Assembly: GCF_004118855.1 (NCBI RefSeq)
Contig: NZ_PDKF01000004.1
Span: 159,911 to 223,910, forward strand
Source of the DNA: Arcobacter sp. CECT 8983
GTDB lineage: Bacteria > Campylobacterota > Campylobacteria > Campylobacterales > Arcobacteraceae
DNA length: 64,000 nt
Direction: 5' to 3'
The position numbers were made by a program, and so were the translations under genes. The notes beneath the pieces are model-generated. The model did not search any database. It was not told where the DNA came from and worked only from the letters and a program-made list of their open reading frames with translations. Shown in pieces: positions 35,083 through 43,908 of the stretch (position 1 is its first letter; each line of letters begins with the position of its first letter).

Positions 35083-36936
35083 TTAGTAGTCAGCCTTTTC
35101 ACCATTTTTTAGTATCTCTTTTGTAAATCTAATTACCTTATTTCTTCCTGTTTCTTTTGCCTCATAAAGACAAAGGTCTGCATATTTAATAGATTTCCAG
35201 AATTGATCTGTATCTGCAGGGAAGAATGAGTATCCAATACTTACAGTTTTACTAAATGATTCGTTATTAAAAGTAAATACAATTTTTGCAAACTCTTCAT
35301 TTATTCTTTTTGCTAATTCTTGAGCACTCTCTTCTGTTGGATTTTTCATAATAATTAAGAATTCTTCTCCACCGAATCTTATAATAAATTCATTAGGAGA
35401 AATATTTTCTTGCATTGTCTTAGAAAGTTTTTGCAAGATAGCATCACCAGCATCATGTCCATAAGTATCATTTATCATTTTAAAGTAATCAATATCTAAG
35501 AACATAATTGCATAAGTAGTATCTTGCGCAAGCTCATTTGGCATAGTTTTTTCTACAAATTCATCAAGATACTTTCTATTATAAAGTCCAGTTAATCCAT
35601 CAACTAAGTTTCTTTGTCTTAGAACATCCATTAACATTCTACTTTCTAAAATAGGCTTTGTCTCTTCAAGATATTTTTTGATAATACCGATTTGGTATTT
35701 ATTATGTTTAGAACACTCTTTATTATCACATAAAATGTGAATAGTGATTGATTTTTGTTCATTTATTGTAAATGGTATGCATGTGTATTCTATAGAGTTT
35801 TCACATTTTGCTATTCTACATATTTCAGGGAAATTCTCTGAACATATGATATTAGAAGTTCTTTCTGCTCTACAAAGCTCTTTAATATCGTTTCTTAAAT
35901 CACAACATGGTTTTATATCTTTTGGACCATAAATTATTTTTCTTTCATCTTTTTGTATATCATTTTCAAAGATATAAAAATCTTTAACTTTTAGTTTATC
36001 TTTTAAAACTTGTATTAATCTATAATAAATATCTTCTTTTGATAAATCTGTCTCAATAGTCTTTTTAAAGTTATAAATTTCTGATATGTCTTCAATTATC
36101 TCTTTTGCCGTAAGAAGTTTGTCATTATTTAAGTTTGTTGACCTATTATGTACAAAGGCAGTAAGATTTTTTTCAATTCCTGTTAAAACAGTTTCTAGTT
36201 TTTCAATGATTTCATTTAACCACATAAAGGCTTCTTTATCTTCTTTAAGTATTCCTTTAGGTGCTCTTACTGAATAATCACCTTCATGTACTTGTTTTAA
36301 AGTATGTGTTATTGAGTCAAATGAAGTAGTATAAGGTTTAATTTTTTTGCTAATAAAAATTAAAATAAAAATTAAAAATAGAATGACAATAGCAATAATA
36401 TTAAGTAAAATAGCGATATTTGATATTCTATCTTCTTGTATATCAAGTTTTATAGATATTGCACCTAAAACATCACCTTCTTTTGCATTATGGCAACTTA
36501 AACAGTTTGGTTTATCCATTGCTGAAGCCACATAAGGTATTGTTATTCTTAATGATGCGTTTTTTAAGCTTTCATCAATTACAACTTCTTCTTTTCCTGT
36601 TTTTAAAACTTTCTTATCTATTTCGTCCCTTGGAAGCTCATTAGTTGCTTCAGTACCAAATTGTTCAGATATTTTTGGAGATCTAGTGACCCATAATTCG
36701 TTTAATTCAACCATTCTTTCTAAACTATCTAAAAATACATCTCTTTGATGCATATTTCCATTTACCATATGAGAAGTTAAACTACTTTTTACAATCTCCG
36801 CTGTTAAATAAGCTCTTTTTTTAGCTCCCGCATAGCCACTTTCTCTTGAACCTATTGCAACTAATGCCACAATAATAAGTGTTAAAAGTGTAACCATTGA
36901 AAAAATAATAAGAGTTATCTTTTTATTAGAATTCAT
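35083..36936 (-). CDS. Diguanylate cyclase with haem-motif periplasmic sensor
   Basis: 617 residues. TM1 (~8-28) is followed by a periplasmic domain with a CLSCH c-type haem attachment site in 'NCLSCHNAKEGDVLGAISIKL', resembling the DUF3365/Tll0287-like sensor. TM2 is at ~175-195 and a HAMP-like segment comes next. A middle cytoplasmic region has several cysteines ('CCDLRNDIKELCRAER', 'CSENFPEICRIAKC'). The C-terminal GGDEF domain carries the active GGEEF signature ('IIRFGGEEFLIIM'), 'DGLTGLYNRKYL' and 'MFLDIDYFKMINDTYGHDAGD'. It should make cyclic di-GMP in response to redox state or a haem ligand. It is transcribed alone, convergent with the MutS gene. Confidence 0.9.
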   Translation of the reverse strand: MNSNKKITLIIFSMVTLLTLIIVALVAIGSRESGYAGAKKRAYLTAEIVKSSLTSHMVNGNMHQRDVFLDSLERMVELNELWVTRSPKISEQFGTEATNELPRDEIDKKVLKTGKEEVVIDESLKNASLRITIPYVASAMDKPNCLSCHNAKEGDVLGAISIKLDIQEDRISNIAILLNIIAIVILFLIFILIFISKKIKPYTTSFDSITHTLKQVHEGDYSVRAPKGILKEDKEAFMWLNEIIEKLETVLTGIEKNLTAFVHNRSTNLNNDKLLTAKEIIEDISEIYNFKKTIETDLSKEDIYYRLIQVLKDKLKVKDFYIFENDIQKDERKIIYGPKDIKPCCDLRNDIKELCRAERTSNIICSENFPEICRIAKCENSIEYTCIPFTINEQKSITIHILCDNKECSKHNKYQIGIIKKYLEETKPILESRMLMDVLRQRNLVDGLTGLYNRKYLDEFVEKTMPNELAQDTTYAIMFLDIDYFKMINDTYGHDAGDAILQKLSKTMQENISPNEFIIRFGGEEFLIIMKNPTEESAQELAKRINEEFAKIVFTFNNESFSKTVSIGYSFFPADTDQFWKSIKYADLCLYEAKETGRNKVIRFTKEILKNGEKADY

Positions 36937-37081
36937 TTGTCTTCCTAGGGACTTAAATTATTTTTATGTATATTAGCATAAACTATTTTATTAACATATT
37001 ACTTTAAGGAAGAAATTATACTTTTTTACATATTTTATTTTGAATTTTATGAATTTACTTAAAGTTAGAACCTAAAAGCGA

Positions 37082-38401
37082 TTAATCTTCTTGGACTTCA
37101 GGAAGTTTTTTTGCTAAATAAATAGCCAATAATCCTACAAAAGATAAAAACAGAATAATTCCTCCAACACCAATAAGTGAACTAAGACTTCCAATTAAAC
37201 CACTTAGAAGTAGGATAAAACCTATTAAAGTATTACTTACAGCTACATAACTTGTTCTTTTATTTCCTTCGGCTAAATCAGTAATGTAAGTTTTTCTTCC
37301 TATTCTTATACCTTGATATCCAATACTTAAAATAAAATAGATAATAGGCATAACCCAAATAGTTGTAAAAATTTCTTTATAAAAAATATCTAGAAAAGAT
37401 ACTAAGAAACCAACAATAGTTGCAATAGTTGCTCCAATAATCATAACTTTTTTACTAGAAACATCAGAAAATTTACCCCAAAAATTTGCAGATAATAAAT
37501 CAGCTAAACCACTTGACAGAATAAATAGTCCTAAAAGATAAGCATTTGAATCACTGTTTTGTTGAGCTATAATTACAAAAAAAGGTGCAGATAAAACAGA
37601 ACAAAGAAATAAAGCCCTTGTAATAACAAAAAGTCTAAATGGCTTATCTGTTTTTAAAATAGAAAGTTCTTTTATAGCTACTGTAAAAGCATTTCCTCCA
37701 CCAGCTGTTTCTCCTGGATACTCTTTTATTTGTCCATAAGTAATAGAAGCTAATATCCAAAAAAAGCCTGCAAGTGAAAGTAAAACTCCAAAGTGTTGAG
37801 CCATAAAAGGTTTTTCACCATTTAGTAAAAAGTAAACGCCTAAGACAACAACAAGTAAACCAGCAAGCATTCCAGACAAACCATTTAATGCTCCACGTCT
37901 TGTTTTTGGAATAGTTTTTCCAAGAACGTCTTTTGCTGCAACAGAGCATAAACCTCTTGATAAACTTAAAGCTGTAAGTAAAGCAATGATTGCAAAGCCA
38001 GCACTTAAGCCTTCCATATTCCAAGCAACAAGAGCTATACCAAACATACATAAAGCTTGTAAAAAAGTTCCTAATGACCAAACCCATTTTCTAATAGGAA
38101 GTTTTCTAATAAAACTTGCTATAAATAGTTGAGGAATGAGTGAACCAGACTCCTTTATTGGGACTAAAAAACTTATTAAAAAGACAGGAACATTTAAACT
38201 TTCCATTATCCAAGGTAAGACAACTTTTGCATTTGCTATTGCATCTGCAAGTTTATTAAAAAAGTAGCTAATAATTGTAAGAAGAAAATTACCAGGCACA
38301 ACTTTACAAGCATTTTCATCTATTGCTTTGCAAACTCTGGCATCTTCTTCATTTACAATTTTATTGTAAATATTATCAGGATTGAATTTTTTTAAAGGCA
38401 T
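37082..38401 (-). CDS. Major facilitator superfamily transporter
   Basis: 439 residues with about 11-12 hydrophobic helices after a ~45-residue cytoplasmic N-terminus ('MPLKKFNPDNIYNKIV...'). A positive loop 'RKLPIRKWVW' follows TM2, the equivalent of the MFS motif A region. 'SRGLCSVAAKDVLGKTIPKTRRGALNG' lies in the middle. The substrate cannot be predicted. It follows hisA by 9 bp on the same strand, so it is probably co-transcribed with hisH-hisA, although a link to histidine is not implied. Confidence 0.8.
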   Translation of the reverse strand: MPLKKFNPDNIYNKIVNEEDARVCKAIDENACKVVPGNFLLTIISYFFNKLADAIANAKVVLPWIMESLNVPVFLISFLVPIKESGSLIPQLFIASFIRKLPIRKWVWSLGTFLQALCMFGIALVAWNMEGLSAGFAIIALLTALSLSRGLCSVAAKDVLGKTIPKTRRGALNGLSGMLAGLLVVVLGVYFLLNGEKPFMAQHFGVLLSLAGFFWILASITYGQIKEYPGETAGGGNAFTVAIKELSILKTDKPFRLFVITRALFLCSVLSAPFFVIIAQQNSDSNAYLLGLFILSSGLADLLSANFWGKFSDVSSKKVMIIGATIATIVGFLVSFLDIFYKEIFTTIWVMPIIYFILSIGYQGIRIGRKTYITDLAEGNKRTSYVAVSNTLIGFILLLSGLIGSLSSLIGVGGIILFLSFVGLLAIYLAKKLPEVQED

Positions 38402-38410
38402 TTTTGTTTT

Positions 38411-39118
38411 CTACAAAGCTTTAAATCCTTCTTCTAAGTCAAGGGTACCTTCATAAAAAGCTTTTCCAACGATTACACCTGCAATATTTCCATTTGCTTT
38501 GCAAGAAGTTATATCGTTGATATCTTTTACTCCACCAGAAGCAATAGTTTCAACACCGCTTGCTAGTGCAATCGATTCTGTAAACTCTACATTTACTCCA
38601 CAAAGCATTCCATCTTTAGAAATATCAGTACAAATAATTGCTTCAACACCAGCATTTGCAAATTCACGAGCAAGATCAGTTGCTTTCATAGTTGATACTT
38701 CTGCCCAACCTTCAACTGCAACCATTCCATTCATAGCATCAATTCCAACAGCAATTGGATATTTTGAAGCCATATCTTTTACAAACTGTGGATCTTTTAC
38801 AGCAATCGAACCTAAAATTAGTCTATCAATTCCAAGTTCAACATACATCTTGATAGTTTCTTCATCTCTGATTCCACCACCAACTTCAATTTTTAGATTA
38901 CAATTTTCTTTGATCTTTTTGATTTGTTCTAAGTTTGCTGGACTGCCTTTAAATGCACCATTTAAATCAACAACATGAACCCATTTACTTCCTAATTCTT
39001 CAAATCTTTTTGCTACTTGCCAAGGCTCATCTGAATAGATTTTTGCACTATCCATAAGTCCTTTACTAAGTCTTACAGCTTTTCCATCTTTAAGATCAAT
39101 TGCTGGTAAAATGTCCAT
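38411..39118 (-). CDS. hisA: Phosphoribosylformimino-AICAR ribotide isomerase
   Basis: 235 residues, a TIM barrel with internal two-fold repeat. '[19 protein letters not shown]' holds catalytic Asp8, '[15 protein letters not shown]' and '[13 protein letters not shown]' hold the second catalytic Asp, and '[11 protein letters not shown]' is a phosphate-binding loop. It performs the Amadori rearrangement in histidine synthesis. It is 14 bp downstream of hisH on the same strand. Other his genes are not in this window. Confidence 0.96.
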   Translation of the reverse strand: MDILPAIDLKDGKAVRLSKGLMDSAKIYSDEPWQVAKRFEELGSKWVHVVDLNGAFKGSPANLEQIKKIKENCNLKIEVGGGIRDEETIKMYVELGIDRLILGSIAVKDPQFVKDMASKYPIAVGIDAMNGMVAVEGWAEVSTMKATDLAREFANAGVEAIICTDISKDGMLCGVNVEFTESIALASGVETIASGGVKDINDITSCKANGNIAGVIVGKAFYEGTLDLEEGFKAL

Positions 39119-39132
39119 TTTAATAAGTTCTC

Positions 39133-39744
39133 CTATTTAATATTCATAAAATTTTTAAGTATTTTTAATCCATTATCGTGTGATTTTTCTGGATGTGGTT
39201 GAAACCCATAAACGTTCTGTTTGTGTACGGCACTTACAAAGTCATATCCATACTCTGTAGTTCCAATTACATTTTTAGGATCTGTAACTGCATGGTATGA
39301 GTGTACAAAATATAAATATGGATTAGTTAAGCCTTCAAATAGTGTGTGTTCATTTGAAGTTTTAATTACATTCCAACCCATATGAGGAACTTTTGTATCT
39401 TCATGCATTTTTGATTTGTCAAATTTTACAACTTTCCCATCTATTAAACCTAAACCTTCATTATTTCCAAACTCTTCAGAACTTTCAAAAAGAAGTTGCA
39501 TTCCAAGGCAAATACCAATCATAGGTTTTCCACTTTTTGCAAATTCGTAAATTGCTTCTTTCATACCTGTTTCATTTAGGTTTTGCATTGCATCACCAAA
39601 AGCACCAACACCTGGTAAAATAATTCTATCAAAGTTTTTTAATTCATTAGGGTCTTTTACAAAAGTGGCTTTTTCATCAAGTAGATGACAGGCATTGTAA
39701 ACTGAAGCAAGATTTCCCATATTATAATCGATAATTCCAACCAA
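39133..39744 (-). CDS. hisH: Imidazole glycerol phosphate synthase glutaminase subunit
   Basis: 203 residues, class I glutamine amidotransferase. The nucleophile is the Cys of '[15 protein letters not shown]'; the catalytic His and Glu are in '[13 protein letters not shown]'. It supplies ammonia to HisF for imidazole glycerol phosphate formation. It starts '[12 protein letters not shown]', as in homologues. HisF is not adjacent here; hisA follows directly. It is co-directional with the ComF gene 30 bp upstream. Confidence 0.96.
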   Translation of the reverse strand: MVGIIDYNMGNLASVYNACHLLDEKATFVKDPNELKNFDRIILPGVGAFGDAMQNLNETGMKEAIYEFAKSGKPMIGICLGMQLLFESSEEFGNNEGLGLIDGKVVKFDKSKMHEDTKVPHMGWNVIKTSNEHTLFEGLTNPYLYFVHSYHAVTDPKNVIGTTEYGYDFVSAVHKQNVYGFQPHPEKSHDNGLKILKNFMNIK

Positions 39745-39774
39745 AATTATATCCTTTAAAAAAATGAGATTATA

Positions 39775-40344
39775 CTAAATTTTTGCATCAGCTAGGGTTA
39801 AAGAAAATAAAACTTGATTGTTTTTTTCTTCACAAGCCTTTTTTGCTTCAAGTATTGTTGTTCCTGTTGTTATTAAATCATCTATTAAAATTATAGTTTT
39901 ATTTGATACTTTAATATCAAATTTCCTTTTATTTTTCTTTCTAAATTTTAAATTTCGACCTGCATATTTGACTATATTTGTTGCTTTACATTTTCCATAT
40001 AGTGGTTTTATATATTCTGATTTTAGATGTTTTGATAAAATGGCAGTTTGAGAAAACTCATGCCTAGTGTGCTCATCTATAGCTATAGAATAAACCAATT
40101 GCTCAAATTTGAAATTTTGTGCAAATCTTTTAAAAGATAGTTTGCCTAAAGTATTAAATACTCTATCTCCATGAAAATAATATTTTGAAGTTAAAAAATC
40201 TTCAATCTCTGTAAAAGAGTAAAAAGAATAATTATAAAAACCATCTTCTAGTTCTCTTTTATGAAAAGAGGGTGTTAATAGCTTCTTTTGACAAGTTTTA
40301 CATATAATATTTAGACTAAAGGTTTCACAAGATATACATTTCAT
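39775..40344 (-). CDS. ComF-type phosphoribosyltransferase
   Basis: 189 residues. The N-terminus has a small zinc-binding pair set ('MKCISCETFS...ICKTCQKKL'), and the C-terminus has the PRPP loop 'TIILIDDLITTGTTI'. This combination is typical of ComF/GntX-family proteins, linked to DNA uptake in transformable bacteria, including Campylobacterota. Exact catalytic activity in the family is uncertain. It is the first gene of the comF-hisH-hisA-MFS minus-strand run and divergent from the arsR-type gene (60 bp to its operator). Confidence 0.82.
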   Translation of the reverse strand: MKCISCETFSLNIICKTCQKKLLTPSFHKRELEDGFYNYSFYSFTEIEDFLTSKYYFHGDRVFNTLGKLSFKRFAQNFKFEQLVYSIAIDEHTRHEFSQTAILSKHLKSEYIKPLYGKCKATNIVKYAGRNLKFRKKNKRKFDIKVSNKTIILIDDLITTGTTILEAKKACEEKNNQVLFSLTLADAKI

Positions 40345-40401
40345 AATAATTTATATTATTAATATTTTCTTTATAAACTAATTAAGTTTTAAGTTTATAT
40401 T

Positions 40402-40425
40402 ACATATGATTGCTTATTCATATGT
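40402..40425. promoter_or_regulatory. Operator for the ArsR/SmtB-type regulator
   Basis: ACATATGA (40402-40409) and TCATATGT (40418-40425) form a perfect 8-bp inverted repeat with an 8-base spacer, directly upstream of the repressor gene. The layout is like the operators of SmtB/CzrA-type metal sensors. It includes the in-frame ATG at 40406, which is therefore unlikely to be the translation start. Confidence 0.72.
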
Positions 40426-40444
40426 ACATATAAAGGAATTTAAA

Positions 40445-40786
40445 ATGAGTAATGAGTGTTGTGACCATTCAAATGAAGTAAAAAAAGTAAAGAAAACATT
40501 GATTAATGAAGAGACTTTATATGATGTTGCAGAACTTTTCAAGGCATATGCTGATACAACAAGAATAAAAATTATTTCAGTATTAAAAGAAGAAGAGTTA
40601 TGTGTTGGAGCTATAAGTGAACTTATAAATGTAAGTCAGTCAGCGGTTTCCCATCAATTAAGAGTATTAAAAAATTCAAAAATTGTTAAACCTAGACGTG
40701 AGGGAAAACAAATGTACTATTCACTTGACGATGAACACATCAAAAAAATATACGATATGGGCTTAGAGCATATAGTAAAAGGTTAA
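40445..40786 (+). CDS. ArsR/SmtB-family metal-responsive repressor
   Basis: About 113 residues from the ATG at 40445, which has AAGGA at 40433-40437. A winged-helix core reads 'LFKAYADTTRIKIISVL ... CVGAISELINVSQSAVSHQLRVLKNSKIVKPRREGKQMYYSL'. The N-terminal 'SNECCDH' offers Cys/His ligands, and the C-terminal helix ('DDEHIKKIYDMGLEH') has acidic/His residues placed like the alpha-5 metal site of SmtB/CzrA. It probably represses its own operon until Zn, Cd or similar binds. It is followed 11 bp later by the P-type ATPase gene. Confidence 0.9.
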   Translation: MSNECCDHSNEVKKVKKTLINEETLYDVAELFKAYADTTRIKIISVLKEEELCVGAISELINVSQSAVSHQLRVLKNSKIVKPRREGKQMYYSLDDEHIKKIYDMGLEHIVKG

Positions 40787-40797
40787 GAGGAATAATT

Positions 40798-43005
40798 ATG
40801 CAAAAAGTAAAATTACAAAATTTAGATTGCGCTAATTGTGCAGGTAAGATAGAAAAAAGATTAAATGAATTAGATGAATTATCAAATGTAAGGCTTAATT
40901 TCTCAACATCAACTTTGAGTTTTGAGCAAAATACAAGTGAAAACTTATTAGACAAAATAGAAAAAGAGATTCAAAATATAGAGAAAGAAGTAGTTATTTC
41001 AAGAGATGAAGATAAAAGTCAAAGAACTTTTTGGCAACTACTTGATAAAAAGCTTTTAGTTATTACCTTAGTATCTATTGTATTAACATATATTTCTTAT
41101 AACTATATTCAAAATGAGATTTTACAGTTAGCAATTTATCTATTAGCATATTTTTTAGTTGGATGGGATGTATTATCTAAAGCAGGGAAAAACTTACTTA
41201 GTGGAAAACTATTTGATGAACACTTTTTAATGTCAATTGCAACAATTGGTGCCTTTGGGTTGGGAGAGTATGTTGAAGGTATTGCTGTAATGATCTTTTA
41301 TCAAGTAGGTGAAATGTTCCAAGCCGTTGCAGTTAATAATTCAAGGGATAGTATAAACTCACTTATTGATATAAAACCAGAATTTGCAAATGTTAAAGAG
41401 GGTGAAAATGTAGTTCAAAAATCTCCAGATGAAGTTAAAATTGGTGATACTATATTAGTAAAAGTGGGGGAAAAAGTTCCAGTTGATGGGGTACTTTTAG
41501 ATAGCTCTTGTTCTTTTGATACAAGTGCTATTACAGGAGAGTTTAAACCTAAAACTGTAAAACAAGATGATCAAGTTTTAAGTGGTTTTATAAATCTTTC
41601 AAATGCTACTTATGTAAAGGTGCAATCTTTATATAAAGACTCTACAGTTGCAAAGATTATTGAGATGATTGAATCAGCTAGTTCTAAAAAAGCAAAAGCA
41701 GAAAAGTTTATAACTAAATTTGCTTCAAGATATACTCCTATTGTAGTAATTCTTGCAGTGATGTTAGCCTTTATTCCTCCTATGTTTATAGAAGGAGCTT
41801 TATATTCTGATTGGATTGAAAGAGCATTGGTATTTTTAGTTATCTCTTGTCCTTGTGCCTTAGTTGTATCTATTCCTTTATCATTTTTCTCTGCAATTGG
41901 AGCAGTATCAAAAAGAGGTGTTTTAGTTAAAGGTGCAAACTATATAGAAAAATTAACAGAGATAGAAAATATTATTTTTGATAAAACAGGAACTCTTACT
42001 CATGGAGTATTTGAAGTAACAAAAGTAAAAGCCTTTGGTATAGATGAAGATGAGCTTTTAAAAATTGCAGCATATGCAGAGAGTTTTTCAACTCATCCAA
42101 TTGCAAAATCAATAGTTTCTTCATATGGCAAAGAGATTGATTCAAAAGCAATAGGATTGCATGAAGAATTAAGTGGTTTAGGAATAAAAGCACAAATTGA
42201 TTCAAAAGAAGTTTTAATTGGTAATGATAGATTATTAGAAAAATTTGGCATAAAAGTAGATAAAAATATAGAAGAAGAATTAAATGTAGTATTTATTTCT
42301 ATTGATTCAAATTTTGCTGGATATATTGTAGTAAGTGATATTATAAAAGTAGAAGCAAAAGAGGTAATAGCAGAACTTAAAAACTTAGGCATTGAAAAAA
42401 CATATATGCTTACAGGAGATAAAAAAGATGTTGCACTTAATGTTGCAAATCTTTTAGGAATAGATGAAGTTAAATATGAACTTCTTCCTCAAGATAAATT
42501 ATCAAATTTTGAAGCTATAAAAAAAGATACAAACAAAGCAACCGCTTTTGTGGGAGATGGAATAAATGATGCTCCAACACTAGCAAATTCAGATGTAGGT
42601 TTTGCTATGGGTGGAGTTGGTAGTGATATTGCTGTTAAATCTGCTGATGTTGTAATTTTAAATGATAATATTAAATCAATAAGTGATGCAATTAAAATTG
42701 CTAAAAAAACAAAATTGATTGTATATCAAAATATTGTATTTATTATGGCTATTAAAGTTGCTTTCTTAGCTCTTGGTGCTGGAGCAATGATTAGTATGAA
42801 AGAAGCTATATTTGCAGATGTTGGAGTTGCATTATTGGCAATCTTTAACTCAATGAGAATACTAAGAACTATAAAAGATAAACCAAAAGAATCTGTATGT
42901 GAAGATAACTCTTGTAGTGATAATAGTTGTTCAAGTGAAGAAAAGTTTAAAGAGAAAAAAGAAGTTAAAACAAATTGTTGTAGTGGAAGTTCTTGTTGTT
43001 CTTAA
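40798..43005 (+). CDS. Heavy-metal (Zn/Cd/Pb-type) P1B ATPase
   Basis: 735 residues. An N-terminal heavy-metal-associated domain has 'LDCANCAGKIEKRL' (CxxC). The core has a CPC transmembrane metal site ('ISCPCALVVSIPLSF'), 'DKTGTLTHG' with the phosphorylated Asp, 'HPIAKSI' and 'GDGINDAPTLANSDVG'. The last ~40 residues are Cys-rich ('CEDNSCSDNSC', 'NCCSGSSCCS') and probably bind metal as a buffer or sensor. It exports toxic divalent metals. It is co-transcribed with the ArsR-type repressor. The CPC and HP motifs fit the ZntA/CadA group better than copper pumps. Confidence 0.9.
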   Translation: MQKVKLQNLDCANCAGKIEKRLNELDELSNVRLNFSTSTLSFEQNTSENLLDKIEKEIQNIEKEVVISRDEDKSQRTFWQLLDKKLLVITLVSIVLTYISYNYIQNEILQLAIYLLAYFLVGWDVLSKAGKNLLSGKLFDEHFLMSIATIGAFGLGEYVEGIAVMIFYQVGEMFQAVAVNNSRDSINSLIDIKPEFANVKEGENVVQKSPDEVKIGDTILVKVGEKVPVDGVLLDSSCSFDTSAITGEFKPKTVKQDDQVLSGFINLSNATYVKVQSLYKDSTVAKIIEMIESASSKKAKAEKFITKFASRYTPIVVILAVMLAFIPPMFIEGALYSDWIERALVFLVISCPCALVVSIPLSFFSAIGAVSKRGVLVKGANYIEKLTEIENIIFDKTGTLTHGVFEVTKVKAFGIDEDELLKIAAYAESFSTHPIAKSIVSSYGKEIDSKAIGLHEELSGLGIKAQIDSKEVLIGNDRLLEKFGIKVDKNIEEELNVVFISIDSNFAGYIVVSDIIKVEAKEVIAELKNLGIEKTYMLTGDKKDVALNVANLLGIDEVKYELLPQDKLSNFEAIKKDTNKATAFVGDGINDAPTLANSDVGFAMGGVGSDIAVKSADVVILNDNIKSISDAIKIAKKTKLIVYQNIVFIMAIKVAFLALGAGAMISMKEAIFADVGVALLAIFNSMRILRTIKDKPKESVCEDNSCSDNSCSSEEKFKEKKEVKTNCCSGSSCCS

Positions 43006-43103
43006 TATACAATAGTAATATTAATTATAAAAAAAATATTTAGTTTTGTAACATTAGCTCAAATAAATATTTAATCTAATAAGATAGTTCAAAAGGAGTT
43101 GAC

Positions 43104-43655
43104 ATGAAAACAAAATTAGTTCTTAGTATTCTTTTCTTATTTGCATCTTTATCATTAAATGCATATGAGTTAAATGGTGATTTAAAAGTAGGTTGGATAG
43201 GATATAAAACAGACAAAAAAGTTGGTGTATCTGGTACATTTAAAGACGTAGAGTTAAAAACTACAAAAAGTGATGATTTTGTGAAGTTTTTAAAAAGTGC
43301 AAAAGTAAAAATTAATACTTCAAGCTTAGATTCAGGTTTAGAAGTAAGAAATAAAAGTATGGTAAGTACACTTTTTTCTTTAAAAAGTTCAGAAAAAATT
43401 TTAGCTTCAATATCTAGTGTTGATGAAAAAATGAGTAAGTTAACACTTAATTTAACAATGAATGAAGTAACAAAAAATATTCCTATGGAATATAGTGTAA
43501 AAGATAATAAAGTAGCAGCAAGTGGAGTCATTGATATCTTAGATTATAGTATGAGTGAATCTTTTGCAAAATTTGCAAAAGAGTGTTTTGATTTACATAA
43601 AGGGAAAACTTTTTCAGAAGTAACTATCTCTTTTGAATTACCTTTTAAAAAATAG
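43104..43655 (+). CDS. YceI-family periplasmic protein
   Basis: 183 residues. A signal peptide (Lys then hydrophobic ~5-18, cleavage near 'LNAYE') precedes a single YceI lipocalin-like domain with 'VGWIGYKTDKKVGVSGTFKDVELK', 'SLDSGLEVRNKSMV' and 'SEVTISFELPF'. Family members bind isoprenoid lipids such as ubiquinone precursors in the periplasm. It stands 98 bp after the ATPase gene with AAGGAG before the ATG and ends at a strong hairpin, so it may be a separate unit. Confidence 0.88.
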   Translation: MKTKLVLSILFLFASLSLNAYELNGDLKVGWIGYKTDKKVGVSGTFKDVELKTTKSDDFVKFLKSAKVKINTSSLDSGLEVRNKSMVSTLFSLKSSEKILASISSVDEKMSKLTLNLTMNEVTKNIPMEYSVKDNKVAASGVIDILDYSMSESFAKFAKECFDLHKGKTFSEVTISFELPFKK

Positions 43656-43664
43656 TAAATAACT

Positions 43665-43697
43665 ATAACAAGCAGTATCTTTTCTGCTTGTTATATC
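43665..43697 (+). terminator. Stem-loop terminator after the yceI-like gene
   Basis: ATAACAAGCAG (43665-43675) pairs perfectly with CTGCTTGTTAT (43684-43694) around an 8-base loop; it starts 9 bp after the stop codon. The trailing T content is modest. Confidence 0.75.
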
Positions 43698-43813
43698 TTC
43701 CAAATTTCCTCTAGACTTTTTACTTTCTATTAAGAACAAGCAAACTTTTTTAGTTTTATAACTTCCATATCTAATATACAACAAAATTTATAAACATAAG
43801 AACATATCAGTAC

Positions 43814-43828
43814 TAATAATAATTATCA
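43814..43828. promoter_or_regulatory. Probable Fur box upstream of the TonB receptor
   Basis: TAATAAT-A-ATTATCA matches the 7-1-7 Fur core TGATAAT-N-ATTATCA with one mismatch. It lies 81-95 bp before the receptor start, where iron-repressed promoters carry it. Confidence 0.65.
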
Positions 43829-43908
43829 AAATTAAGTATCTGTTAAGTAAAATTTGCTACTATTCTGCCTTTGCAAAAAGTTTACAAGAAATAAATACAA
43901 GGAAAAAT

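Noticed and set aside
38499-38978. 159-codon plus-strand ORF inside hisA
   Set aside because: Antisense shadow of a complete and conserved hisA gene.
43814-43828. Reading the Fur-like site as a random AT palindrome
   Set aside because: It fits the 7-1-7 Fur core with one mismatch and lies before an iron-type receptor, so I kept it as a feature, with moderate confidence.
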